Assembly: GCA_006176705.1 (NCBI GenBank) | Contig: QRFJ01005057.1 | Location: 62,001 to 126,000, forward strand | Origin: Cocos nucifera | Lineage: Eukaryota; Streptophyta; Magnoliopsida; Arecales; Arecaceae | DNA length: 64,000 nt | Reading direction: 5' to 3' | Shown here: positions 23,051 to 32,697 of the stretch, in pieces | Layout: every line of letters starts with the position of its first letter | How positions within the stretch are numbered: the stretch's first letter is position 1 | Made by a program: the position numbers and the translations under genes | The notes under the pieces: model-generated | The model's database searches: none | What the model saw: the letters and a program-made list of their open reading frames with translations, nothing else | What the model was told of the DNA's origin: nothing

Positions 23051-23888
23051 CAGTAGGGTCGAGGGGACTCAAATCCATATTGAACAAAGTTTGATCTTTC
23101 AGAAGTTCGGGTAGGAGAGGAGCTCGATAATTCTTGAGCTTATTGATAGAGTCAAGGTTGCCCCTATCTAAGCTAGGAGCTCGGTGAATTGACTCTCTAA
23201 GAAGACCCTAGGGAGAAAGACCTAACATTAGAGTTGGATAAGACACGAAGAAGAACTTCTCCTTCCTGTTATGGATAGAGGAAGGGGTACCTTTCAACAA
23301 CTCTTTTTTACTAAACTGGAAGGATAAGTACCACCAATATTTCATAGAAGGATGGCGCTTGAAGGTATAGTAATTCCAGAATAGAAAAATGGTTGGACGA
23401 ACTTCGGCAGAGAGGTAAAGAGAGATGAACCTGATTATAAACCTAAATGAGTTTGGCACTATAGAAGCGAGGGAGATATTCAAGAAATGGAAAAGGACTG
23501 TCACAAAAGGCAGGAGAGGAAGTCTTAGTCGGCATGAAAGGCCTCTAAGTACAAATAAAAATGGCATGGAGTAGGGGAACAAGCTTGGTCACTTGGTCCA
23601 CGGAGTTTGAGTTCGTATTCGAGAGGGACCCCGTATTGGATCCTAATTAAAAAAAGGTCATCTGAGGATAAGGAACAAGGAATGGTGCTAGGTACAAAGG
23701 TCGGATGGGGCATATTTCTAAGTTCAGCCTCCTCACTAGGGTTCGGATTTTTGAAGGCTGGATCGGATAGACTCCTAGAATTGACAGACCAAGAAGTTTT
23801 TGAAGATATTTGGATCAAACTAAGCTTTAAAAAACCTCCAAAAATCAAGCAAAATGAGGCACAAATCCTCTATGAAGAAACCAAATAG

Positions 23889-24118
23889 GCAAGATGCAAA
23901 AGATGCAAGAATAATAAAAAAAGGGGTTTTTGAAACTAACCTAAATCGATTGGGAAGAGCAGGGAGATGACGAGCATGATGAAAATCAAGTGGGAAGATG
24001 CTTGGAACTAGAGAAAATGATAGAAGTAGTCAAAACTCTCGAGCGGAAGAAAGAAGAAAACCAGAGGAAGAAGGAGAAGATTTTGGGTGAAATGAAGTCC
24101 AGAAGGAGGAAGGTGGGC
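23889..24118 (-). other. Presumed 5' untranslated region of the antisense genes
   Basis: No open frame supported. On the minus strand it is pyrimidine-rich (cttctccttcttcctctgg), as expected of a 5' leader downstream of the TATA-like site. A possible leader intron (gttagtttc..cttcatag) runs to about 23878 but has no second copy to confirm it. Confidence 0.35.
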
Positions 24119-24126
24119 TTAAATAT
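24119..24126 (-). promoter_or_regulatory. TATA-like box for the antisense genes of G1
   Basis: Minus strand reads gatatttaagccc, i.e. TATTTAAG, about 270 bp upstream of the first antisense ATG (23848) and inside the element, not the LTR. Upstream lie gacatgtgtc and aaccacc. Inference: an internal antisense promoter. The corresponding part of G2 is deleted, so there is no comparative support in this window. Confidence 0.4.
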
Positions 24127-24422
24127 CCCGAAAGGCCCGAGGTGGTTATGATTATAGGTCTTCTCCTATCGATCTCCATTTGACACATGTCCCACTCATC
24201 ATGGCAAGAAGCTGAAGGCTAACAAAACCTTAATTTCACCGTACCTTGGGCAGAGCTTCGATGGGAGTTTCAAAAAATCATCTTTTTAGGTTACCTCAAA
24301 TTGAAGAAGCTTCGGTGCTAGTGCAGTAGATGCCAAAATTCTCCATCCAACAAGCATGGAAATCCAAAAAAAGGACTTCGATTGCAGTAATTTTTCTATA
24401 CTTTCTTCACTGGAAATCTAAA

Positions 24423-24442
24423 CATGGGAGTAGGGGGACTAG
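24423..24442 (+). other. Polypurine tract of G1
   Basis: catgggagtagggggactag just before the 3' LTR, the plus-strand primer expected at this position. Confidence 0.65.
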
Positions 24443-25645
24443 TGTTGGGGGTAAAATGACCCCTATCGAAGTCCTTAAATGCTGATTCCCATCTTGAAGG
24501 AACTCGCCAATCCTCTAAACAATGAGTCCAGGCCACATAATTTGTCATGGGTGCGATGAAGCTTGGATAGATGATCTTGAACATTGAAAATAGTCGCATG
24601 CCATCCAAACTTGTCCAAATGGATTCCTCCAGTCGCACTCCTTCCAAACTCCTCCAAGCCGGATTTCTTCAGTCGCACTCCTTCCAAACTCCCCCAAGCT
24701 GGATTCCTCCAGTCGTGCTCCTTCCAAAATTCTTTAAATCGGATTCCTCTAGTCACATCCCTTCCAGACTCCTCCGAGCTGGATTCCACTAGTTGCATGC
24801 CTTCTGAACTCCTTCGAGCTAGATTCATCTAGTCGCACTCCTTCAAGACTCCCCCAAGCTGGATTCCTCTAGTCGTGCTCCTTCTAGACTCCTTCAAGCT
24901 CGATTCCCTTAGTCGTGCTCCTTTTGGACTTCTTCGATTGCGTTCCTTCCGGTCGGACTTACTCCGGACGCACTCTATCTAGTCATGCTTCCTTTAGCCG
25001 AAGCCCCCACTCAAATATCTTTTATAATGAGCTTCCCACAACAAAACACAGACCTCTCAAACACCTATCAATTGAAGCCATACGAATGGACCTCATCAAC
25101 TCACTGATCCACGATAATTGCTTTATGAAGGAGGGAACACAATATCTCAGGCCTCAATTTAGGGCGGCCCCTATCTGCATACAATCTAGGATGCTTTTGA
25201 ACTTCTTGAAGTCACAAGACATTGCCCCAACAAACCTTGACTGATTACAAGCTAATCACATAAACTAAAGTCTCCGATCAATGGTTGAACCCCAACAAGT
25301 GGATCTTAAATGCTTGCAAGTCGTGACAAGTGATAATACATCCTCCATAACAAACTCCACGTGGCCTCGAACGTTCTACTACTAGACAGTTATGGTTGTT
25401 ACCATTAGTTTGTTACAAGCTCCGCATATATAAGGGACCCTGCAGATATATTTCTCTCTATGCTAAAAGCTTTGTTAAAATTTTTTGAGTGCTCTATTTC
25501 TGTGGATAGAGAACTAATTTGACCATCGGAGGGTCTTGCCGGAGCCACCCCACCTTCGGTTTAGACTTGTTTTGTAGGTCACGATGGTGACCTCATCTTC
25601 CTCAACTCCAACTAATTTTGGTGTCCGTAATTTTCCGCACCAACA
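24443..25645 (+). repeat. 3' LTR of G1
   Basis: 1203 bp, tgttgggggtaaaatg to cgcaccaaca, followed by gaatg, the same pentamer as before the 5' LTR. Carries the 40-bp minisatellite (24600-24950) and the TATA box tatataag at 25427-25434 with the same gggaccct context as the 5' LTR. Confidence 0.9.
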
Positions 25646-27291
25646 GAATGGATCAAAGTTAACATACAGAAGGACTCTCCATGGAGTTCCACACCATATT
25701 TTATTTTTATTCTATATTTTATCATACAAAATTAGAATAAAAGGGGAAGCACATTATTCGAATAAAATGTATGCTCTTGGGACTCTCTCTCCTAGGTGTT
25801 TCAACCATTCAAGCTACCTCCACCAATATCCACTAAGGGTGCATGCAAAAAGGGGGGCGTGCACCCTTCTTTTCATCATGAAATTACTTAGGGACATGTG
25901 CGCCCAGATAAACTCTAGGGGCCACATGCCTCCTCCTTTCTTTCTTGCAAAGATTGGGTCAAACGACCCTTGTCTTGATGCCCCTTGCGTGGGATTAAGA
26001 CAAGCCCTGAACTCTTCAGAACAAGCCCTAATCTGATCAAGACAACCTTTGATCTAACCAGGACAAGCTCTAGTTAGACCAGGACAAACCCATACAGGGT
26101 TTTTGGATGAGCTAAATCTAATTTGACTCCATTAAGACAAACTAGAAAGATGATAGAAGGAGAAAGTTAGGTCCAATCATGTGCTAGCATGATTTTCTTG
26201 AACCTGATTGAATCTAATCCAAATCAATTGAACTAGATTGGCCCAATTGATGATATCTAGACTTAAATCATTATTCGTTTGATCCAGTTAGGTTTAGTTT
26301 TATATGGTAATGGGATATATCATGATCTCCATCATCAACATCATTGAAATATCTTTCGATGGACTAGAACTTTTCTGATTCACCTAATTAGAATCATCAA
26401 TCATCAAGATAATTCTAATTGATCTCAAAATCTACTAGTGACACATAGCAGTATGTGGTGGCAACCCATCAGAGCCAAATATAAACCTCTTGGTGCAGTT
26501 ACCTGTGTGATTAGGTTATTCTATCATGAGCCCCAATAGGGTCAAGGTCAAGGTGAACTCGTCAGACCTAACACCTATCATATGAATAAATCACTCGATT
26601 CACATCTAATGTGAAATCCTAATAAAATTTTTTTTATATTATTTTCACACTGCCATGTTTATGGGCTTAAGGACTCATTCTCATGATCATCATAAGACTA
26701 CTCCTTATCTACCGAGGTAGATAGATCCTCTATTGGTGCGATCCAATTTCTATAATGAATATGCTATAACCAATATATTCCTTAAGGTTCCAAATAGCTA
26801 GGAGACCAAGTTATGGTATAGTCAAACTATAACATACTTAAGATGAACTATCGATGCACCTTAAGTCAAAGAATTGAACACATAACTACAGCATCGGTCG
26901 CTTATGACTACTCGAGGTGGTCACGTTCGGTGTCCTTATTCTCAACAAGTACTCGTACTCTTGCTCCACTGTTTTCATATCGTAGACTCAAAATTCATCT
27001 ATCCTAAAAAAGCGATCATACACTAATCTTTCAGATTGATCATCATCCTCGTGATGATCCTATGATTGGGAGCAGTTTATGAGTTAATTATGATAACACA
27101 TGCCTTAAATTCTCAACTCTTGAGGATGTGTTATCATGCCCATTAACTCAATGGATGTATCACAAATATTTTAAATACACAATATGATAGAAAATAATTT
27201 TTTATTAATTTTTAATTAAAATTATAAAAATGTCCATAGAAAGTATTTTACAAAATATCGGCTAGTCTGGCTTCTAGGGCACTCATCTATC
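25646..27291 (-). mobile_element. LTR remnant of the copia A family, minus strand
   Basis: Read on the minus strand it begins near 27291 with tgatagatgagtgccctagaagccag (the family's LTR start, slightly mutated). It follows the LTR through the promoter-distal part to the tcaagaaaatcatgctagcac block near 26200. Left of about 26140 the match weakens to general similarity (gactctccatggag..). No internal region is attached. The left end is cut by G1. Confidence 0.7.
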
Positions 27292-27410
27292 ACTAGAAAG
27301 TCCATAGAAGGAGAAAGTTAGGTCCAATCGTGTGCTAGTATGATTTTCTTGAACCTAATTAGATCTAATCCAAATCAATCGGACTATGTTAGCCTAATTA
27401 ATGACATGTG
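27292..27410 (-). repeat. Second, older LTR fragment of the same copia family
   Basis: Repeats the stretch found at 26151-26250 (agaaggagaaagttaggtccaatc..) in the same orientation and ends where the neighbouring LTR begins, so one LTR copy was inserted into another. Confidence 0.6.
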
Positions 27411-27640
27411 CGGCTTTGCAAGAATCTCACCAGATTACCATAGACCATTGGATCATGGTGAAGATCTACCCACGCAAACGTAAAGGTCTAAATCTATTTT
27501 TTTTTGTAATTTTGCATCTTAATTTTAGCATGTAAACTTTCCTGGCATGTATAGATTAGATCTATAATTTTATGCATGTTAGATTTAAAATCATTTTAAA
27601 TCTAGGTCAGTTTATATTTTCATCTTAATCTAATTTCTAC
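27411..27640. other. Unassigned intergenic stretch
   Basis: No coding frame, repeat or known terminus recognised. It could be further decayed downstream sequence of the MULE/PMD remnant to its right. Confidence 0.3.
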
Positions 27641-27945
27641 ATGCATATCCCAGATGCACGACATCTTTCAGCCATCACTCTACAATGATTGTGATGGGGA
27701 TCCAATCTAGCTATATGTCATGAACTCTATAAACTCCATAAAAACTAGCGATGCGAACACACACTATGATCCAATCATGTAGCCGCCAGATGCACATCAC
27801 GGTTGAGCCTTTGTGTCTGTAGCATTAGGGCCCCATGTCCTCTCTAGAATAGATAAGATCACTATAGTGTCAGCTTTGGAGGTACAGCATGGTAGGGTTA
27901 GTCGGCCTTGTATGCAAGTGTGAGTTTGAAGCAGCCATGTCTGAG
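27640..27945 (-). pseudogene. Plant mobile domain (PMD) fragment
   Basis: Minus-strand reading from an ATG at about 27937: MAASNSHLHTRPTNPTMLYL, then HYSDLIYSREDMGP, then RHKGSTVMCIWRLHDWII, then FYGVYR and LDWIPITIIVE*W. This is the N-terminal half of the aminotransferase-like/PMD family (long-form PP7-like proteins), where YLQ..HRS, RLHDRII, GFYGV.R and QLDW.LITALVERW are typical. Three or four stops interrupt it and the HTFHLP..GE half is not found. It lies directly downstream of the MULE transposase end (34983-35345) once copia B is removed. Confidence 0.65.
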
Positions 27946-28089
27946 GCACAAAATAAAAAGACTGTGCTAACAACAAAGATTATAAGAAATATCAAAGATG
28001 GTAAGAAATAACATTGATGATAAATAGCTAATATATACAATGGATTTATTTTACTAATTTCTTCAATCATTTACATGAAATGATTACAT

Positions 28090-30363
28090 TGTTAGATATA
28101 TGTGCCCTAGAAGCCAGAATTGGCTGACACTTGTAATACACTACTAGGGGCAAAATTATAATTTTGACTAACATCAATAAATGGGTTATTTTCTATCACA
28201 TATGTGTAGTTAGTGTCTGTGATACATCCTTTGAGTTAATGATAATGATAATTCATAATTTCAAGAGTTGAAAATTTAAGACATGAATAATCATTATTAA
28301 CTCATAAATTGCTCCTGACCATAGGATGATCACGAGGATGGTGATTGATCCGAAAGGTTGGTGTACAATCGCTTCTCTTTAGTAGATGAGTCTTGAGTCT
28401 ATGGTATGGAGACACCGGAGCGAGAGTACAGGTACTCGTTAGAGAACGAGGGCACTGAGCGTGACCACCTCGAGTAGTCATTAGGGAGTCTACCTTCTCG
28501 TCAATGACTGACTCGATGCTGCAGTAGTGTGTCTGGTTCTTTGACCTGAGGTGCATCGGCAGTTCACCTTGAGGGTGTTATAGTTTGACTACACCATTAC
28601 TCGGTCTCCTAGCCATATGGAACCCTGAGGTGTATGTTGGCTATAGCATGTTCATTGTAGGAACTGGATGGCATCAAGATGGAATCTATCTACCTCGGTG
28701 GTAGAGGAGCAGCCCTATGATGATCATGAGAATCAAGTCCAGAAGCCCATGGCCATGGTAGAGTGAAATAATAGAAAGAGTTTCTATTTAGATTTTCACA
28801 TTGGACTCGAATCGAATGATTACATCATATGACAGAAACTAGGGTTTGACGAGTTCACCTTAACCCTAATCTGATCGGGGCTCAAGATAGAAGAACTTAA
28901 TCACACAGGTAGCTGCACCAAGAGGTTCGCATTCAGCTCTGATGGGTTGCCACCATATACTGCTAGGTGTCACTGGTGGATTTTGGGAGCAATTAGAATG
29001 ATTTAGATGATCGATCATTCTAGCTGTTCGAATCAGAAGAGTTCTGATCCATCGAAAGGAGTTTCGATGATGTCGATGATAGAGATCATGACATATCCCA
29101 TTACCATACAGAACTGAACCTAACTGGGTCACACAAACAAGGGTTTGAATCTGGTGATCATCAATTGAACTGATCTAGTTCAATTGATCTGAATGAGATT
29201 CAATTAGGTTCAAGGAAATCGTGCTAGCACTCGATTGAACCTAACGTTCTTCTTTTACTATCATAAATAAGTTGTCCTGACTGAGCCAAAGGAGTTTGTG
29301 CTCAATCAGAGGCCTTCATATGGTCTGACTGGAGGTTGTCCAAGTCAGAAAAGGTTGTCTTATTTTGTAAGACATTACCTGCCATTTTTGGTCACCTGCC
29401 ATTTCTTGTTCTTTGACTTTGGTCAAAAGTCTACCTTTGACTGGTCAAACGTTGACCATTGACACTTTGACTTTTGACCACATGTCATGCACACCTATTG
29501 GAGAGCTGGTGGGGGCCTGTCCCCCTGCCAGAACCTGGCAAGGAGGAGGGCGCACGCCACCCTAGGCGTGGCCCGTGTGCCCAAGTTGGAGGCGCCTAGG
29601 AGTCCTTGTTGGACAAGGACTCCATCTCCTTTTTGGATTCCAATTAGAGTTCTCCTAAGAACCAACTTTGACTGGTCTTAGGTGCCCTCTAAGGAGGAAT
29701 CCAGGGGACTCTATTCCCACCAATCAGATTTAGATCTGATTTCACAAAGGGTTGTGATTGGTTGGGAAGAAGAGGAGTTGGATCACAGCTTAGTCTATAA
29801 ATAAGACCCTGCGCCCAACTCAAAGAGGCATAAGATTTCCATGCCCCAAGGCTGCCTCTCCCCTCCTTCCTCCATGCCAAACCACCTTCTCCCTCTCCAC
29901 GTCCAAAAGGAGTTTTGGATTTTGGTTGGTGCGATTCAGATCAAGAGAAAGGCGATCAAAAGCTAAGAAGGCTGCGCTGCTGCAAAGGACGACTGCTGAT
30001 CTTCAAAAGGAGTTTTGAAGATCCTCCAGATCAGATCCAGATCTAATTTTTGGAGATGTGATAGAGAAGAAGAGGATCTCCAGATCCAACCCGAGTGGAT
30101 ACCGGTAGAGGCCAGGCGCTTGCGTGGCTAGATCCAGAACCTTCCGCTGCATACAGGATCATCAACAGGGTAATAGGATTACCCAAATCAGGTAAATTAA
30201 ATTTGATTTAATTTATCTTATTTATTTTATTTATTAAAATAATAAGAATTAGATCTAAAATATCTAGATCTGATATAGATCAAAGAGAAAAATTTTTGAA
30301 ATATATCTCTTGATCTGATCAGATCTGAACGAACCTGGACCGGGAAATCAGGATTTTCCTTCA
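28090..30363 (+). repeat. 5' LTR of copia B
   Basis: tgttagatatatgtgccc to gattttccttca. A GC-rich segment (about 29500-29620) in U3 contains short inverted repeats such as gggggcctgtccccc and gccagaacctggc. TATA box at 29796-29803. Confidence 0.93.
29796..29803 (+). promoter_or_regulatory. TATA box of copia B 5' LTR
   Basis: tataaata in gtctataaataagaccctg, repeated at 34397-34404 in the 3' LTR. Likely start of LTR transcription about 30 bp downstream. Confidence 0.65.
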
Positions 30364-31064
30364 ACTGGTATCAGAGCCATGGTTCTAAAAATATTTAGAT
30401 CTAATTTTAAATTTATTTTAATTAAAAAATAATTGATTTCAGATGTCACATAAGATGTGATCAGATCTAAAATCAGAAAAAATTAAAATTAAATGATTAG
30501 GATCTAAGATTAGAAGATATGCATGACTAGTTCTAGAATAGAATAGTTCTATAGAATAGTCTTGCATGTTTTTCAATTTAATTTGATTAAATCCATATTT
30601 TAGATCCATTTATTTACTATTTTTTGATATTATAATGGTTATAATAACATCTAAAAAATAGCAAATAAAATTATTTAATTTTTAAACATCATATGAGATA
30701 TGATTGATGCATGTCTAGACTAGTTGTAGAATAGTTCTACATAGTTATCTAGATTAGAATTTATTTTGATTAGATCAATTTAAATCTAATTTTTTAGATT
30801 ATTATGAGATAATTTAGATCTAAAAATATGCATGATTCGATACATGAGATGTATGCAAAATATGCCATGATTAGATCTACTTTGTATATGAGATATATGA
30901 TATAGATCTGATACTGTTTTGTAGTATTGAATGTTTCCTGATTAAGGCATTCCTCTTGGCCGTCCGGTCATAAGAATGAAGAAGGGTTTGAAGGCCCTCT
31001 CTTCCCATTCGATGGGGTGTTCTTATGATGTGTAGGAGTCTGCGTGTTCGTCCTTAATCAGAAA
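30364..31064 (+). other. Primer site and leader of copia B
   Basis: actggtatcagagcc at 30364-30378 is the initiator-Met tRNA site. The following 690 bp is AT-rich leader collinear with the copia A leader. It stops at the N gap at the point matching about 11893 in copia A. Confidence 0.8.
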
Positions 31065-32064
31065 NNNNNNNNNNNNNNNNNNNNNNNNNNNNNNNNNNNN
31101 NNNNNNNNNNNNNNNNNNNNNNNNNNNNNNNNNNNNNNNNNNNNNNNNNNNNNNNNNNNNNNNNNNNNNNNNNNNNNNNNNNNNNNNNNNNNNNNNNNNN
31201 NNNNNNNNNNNNNNNNNNNNNNNNNNNNNNNNNNNNNNNNNNNNNNNNNNNNNNNNNNNNNNNNNNNNNNNNNNNNNNNNNNNNNNNNNNNNNNNNNNNN
31301 NNNNNNNNNNNNNNNNNNNNNNNNNNNNNNNNNNNNNNNNNNNNNNNNNNNNNNNNNNNNNNNNNNNNNNNNNNNNNNNNNNNNNNNNNNNNNNNNNNNN
31401 NNNNNNNNNNNNNNNNNNNNNNNNNNNNNNNNNNNNNNNNNNNNNNNNNNNNNNNNNNNNNNNNNNNNNNNNNNNNNNNNNNNNNNNNNNNNNNNNNNNN
31501 NNNNNNNNNNNNNNNNNNNNNNNNNNNNNNNNNNNNNNNNNNNNNNNNNNNNNNNNNNNNNNNNNNNNNNNNNNNNNNNNNNNNNNNNNNNNNNNNNNNN
31601 NNNNNNNNNNNNNNNNNNNNNNNNNNNNNNNNNNNNNNNNNNNNNNNNNNNNNNNNNNNNNNNNNNNNNNNNNNNNNNNNNNNNNNNNNNNNNNNNNNNN
31701 NNNNNNNNNNNNNNNNNNNNNNNNNNNNNNNNNNNNNNNNNNNNNNNNNNNNNNNNNNNNNNNNNNNNNNNNNNNNNNNNNNNNNNNNNNNNNNNNNNNN
31801 NNNNNNNNNNNNNNNNNNNNNNNNNNNNNNNNNNNNNNNNNNNNNNNNNNNNNNNNNNNNNNNNNNNNNNNNNNNNNNNNNNNNNNNNNNNNNNNNNNNN
31901 NNNNNNNNNNNNNNNNNNNNNNNNNNNNNNNNNNNNNNNNNNNNNNNNNNNNNNNNNNNNNNNNNNNNNNNNNNNNNNNNNNNNNNNNNNNNNNNNNNNN
32001 NNNNNNNNNNNNNNNNNNNNNNNNNNNNNNNNNNNNNNNNNNNNNNNNNNNNNNNNNNNNNNNN
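31065..32064. other. Assembly gap of exactly 1000 N
   Basis: Unknown sequence. Flanking copia B sequence matches copia A at about 11893 and about 16423, which are 4.5 kb apart. The gap therefore probably stands for about 4.5 kb (gag, protease, integrase, most of RT), and 1000 is a placeholder. Frames that run through it are meaningless. Confidence 0.9.
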
Positions 32065-32680
32065 GATATAGCCATGCTGTGAGTGTCACAAGCAGATATC
32101 AGTCAAATCCAGGTGAAGAACACTGGACTTCTGTGAAATGTATCCTTAAGTACTTGAGAAGAACTAAGGATATGATGTTGGTCTTTGGTAATGGAGAACT
32201 CCAAGTCCAGGGATACACAGACTCGGACTTCATGTCCGATATAGATGATCGAAAGTCGACATCTGGAAGTCTGTTTGTGTGCAATGGTGGAGCTGTCAGC
32301 TGGAAGAGTTCCAAGCAAACTGTGATAGCAGATTCCACCATGGAAGCAGAATATATAGCTGCATCAGAGGCTGCGAAAGGAAGCATTCTGGTACAAGAAG
32401 TTTGCTGCAGAAATTGGAGTAATGCCATCAGATGCCATTCCTCTATTACTGCGACAACAATGGCGCCATAGCCCTTGCTAAGGAGCCGAGGTCTCACCAG
32501 AAGTCCAAGCACATTGAGCGGCGATACCATCTCATCCGATTACCTTGAGAAGGTTACGTTGAGGTCAAGAGAGTCAACTCCGCAGATAATGTGGCAGACC
32601 CACTTACAAAGCCGTTGGGCCAGCAGAAGATCGAAGCCCACCTTGAGAAGATGGGACTTAGACTTGTAGCCAATTGGCTT
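32065..32680 (+). pseudogene. RNase H of copia B
   Basis: Best-kept coding piece of the family: SHAVSVTSRYQSNPG, KYLRRTKDMMLVFGNGE, YTDSDFMSDIDDRKS (catalytic Asp), STMEAEYIAASEAAK (Glu), YCDNNGAIALAKEPRSHQKS (Asp), then NVADPLTKPLGQQKIE. The acidic residues are intact. Single-base indels shift the frame after SEAAK (about 32378), before YCDNN (about 32443) and near 32537, so the copy is broken or these are sequencing errors. Its role would be to remove the RNA strand during reverse transcription. Confidence 0.85.
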
Positions 32681-32683
32681 TAG

Positions 32684-32697
32684 GACAAGTGGGAGAT
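32684..32697 (+). other. Polypurine tract of copia B
   Basis: gacaagtgggagat directly before the 3' LTR. Confidence 0.8.

Larger units (their letters stand above)
21662..23848 (-). pseudogene. Antisense gene 1 of G1: putative gypsy-type transposon protein (PF04195-like), three exons
   Basis: Opposite to gag-pol. Exon 1 (about 23848-23051) encodes the domain: YGVPLEYELKLRGPSDQACSP, LPLLPFVTVLFHFLNIS, YTFKRHPSMKYWWYLSF, GTPSSIHNRKEKFFFVS, then ELLKDQTLFNMDLSPLDP. Exon 2 (22972-22468) has a basic stretch (KERERKRRRRGR), an acidic stretch and the block PDIIWDLVDKFTLPEVVDRM. Exon 3 (22396-21662) has LGHQLLTHTRTVNHL, a coiled coil, FFELDLSFL and a Pro/Ser/Thr-rich tail. It is broken by one frameshift near 23525-23582 and about seven stops. 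The G2 copy (46509-48034) matches it exon by exon. Family assignment rests on remembered motif order. Role in the element unknown. Confidence 0.72.
2951..25645 (+). mobile_element. G1: Ty3/gypsy Tat-clade retrotransposon, nested host of copia A
   Basis: Complete but decayed gypsy element bounded by two about 1.2-kb LTRs that start tgttgggggtaaaatgaccc and end ..caaca. It is flanked by perfect 5-bp duplications gaatg (2946-2950 and 25646-25650). Removing copia A (9351-19312 plus one duplicated pentamer) leaves about 12.7 kb. The order is LTR, primer site, gag, protease, RT, RNase H, archaeal-type RNase H, integrase, minisatellite, two antisense genes, purine tract, LTR. The second RNase H and the long 3' region place it in the Tat clade (Retand/RIRE2-like). 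Confidence 0.9.

Noticed and set aside
24475..24832. Overlapping frames on both strands with repetitive Ser/Leu/Glu-rich peptides (also 3055-3366 and 60300-60596)
   Set aside because: Translation of LTR minisatellites; open in several frames because the repeat unit lacks stops.
25584..26036. 150-codon plus-strand frame
   Set aside because: Crosses the G1 LTR end and runs antisense through a copia LTR remnant; no family motif.
28866..29132. 88-codon minus-strand frame repeated unchanged at 33478-33744
   Set aside because: It lies in the LTR of copia B and its repetition reflects LTR identity. No known protein motif.
29480..29620. GC-rich inverted repeats in the copia B LTR as a possible terminator or microRNA precursor
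   Set aside because: Short arms, present in both LTRs, and better explained as ordinary U3 sequence; no support for a specific RNA.
31023..32471. Long open frames across 31023-32471 on both strands
   Set aside because: They are produced by the 1000 N. Only the RNase H part after 32065 is real sequence.
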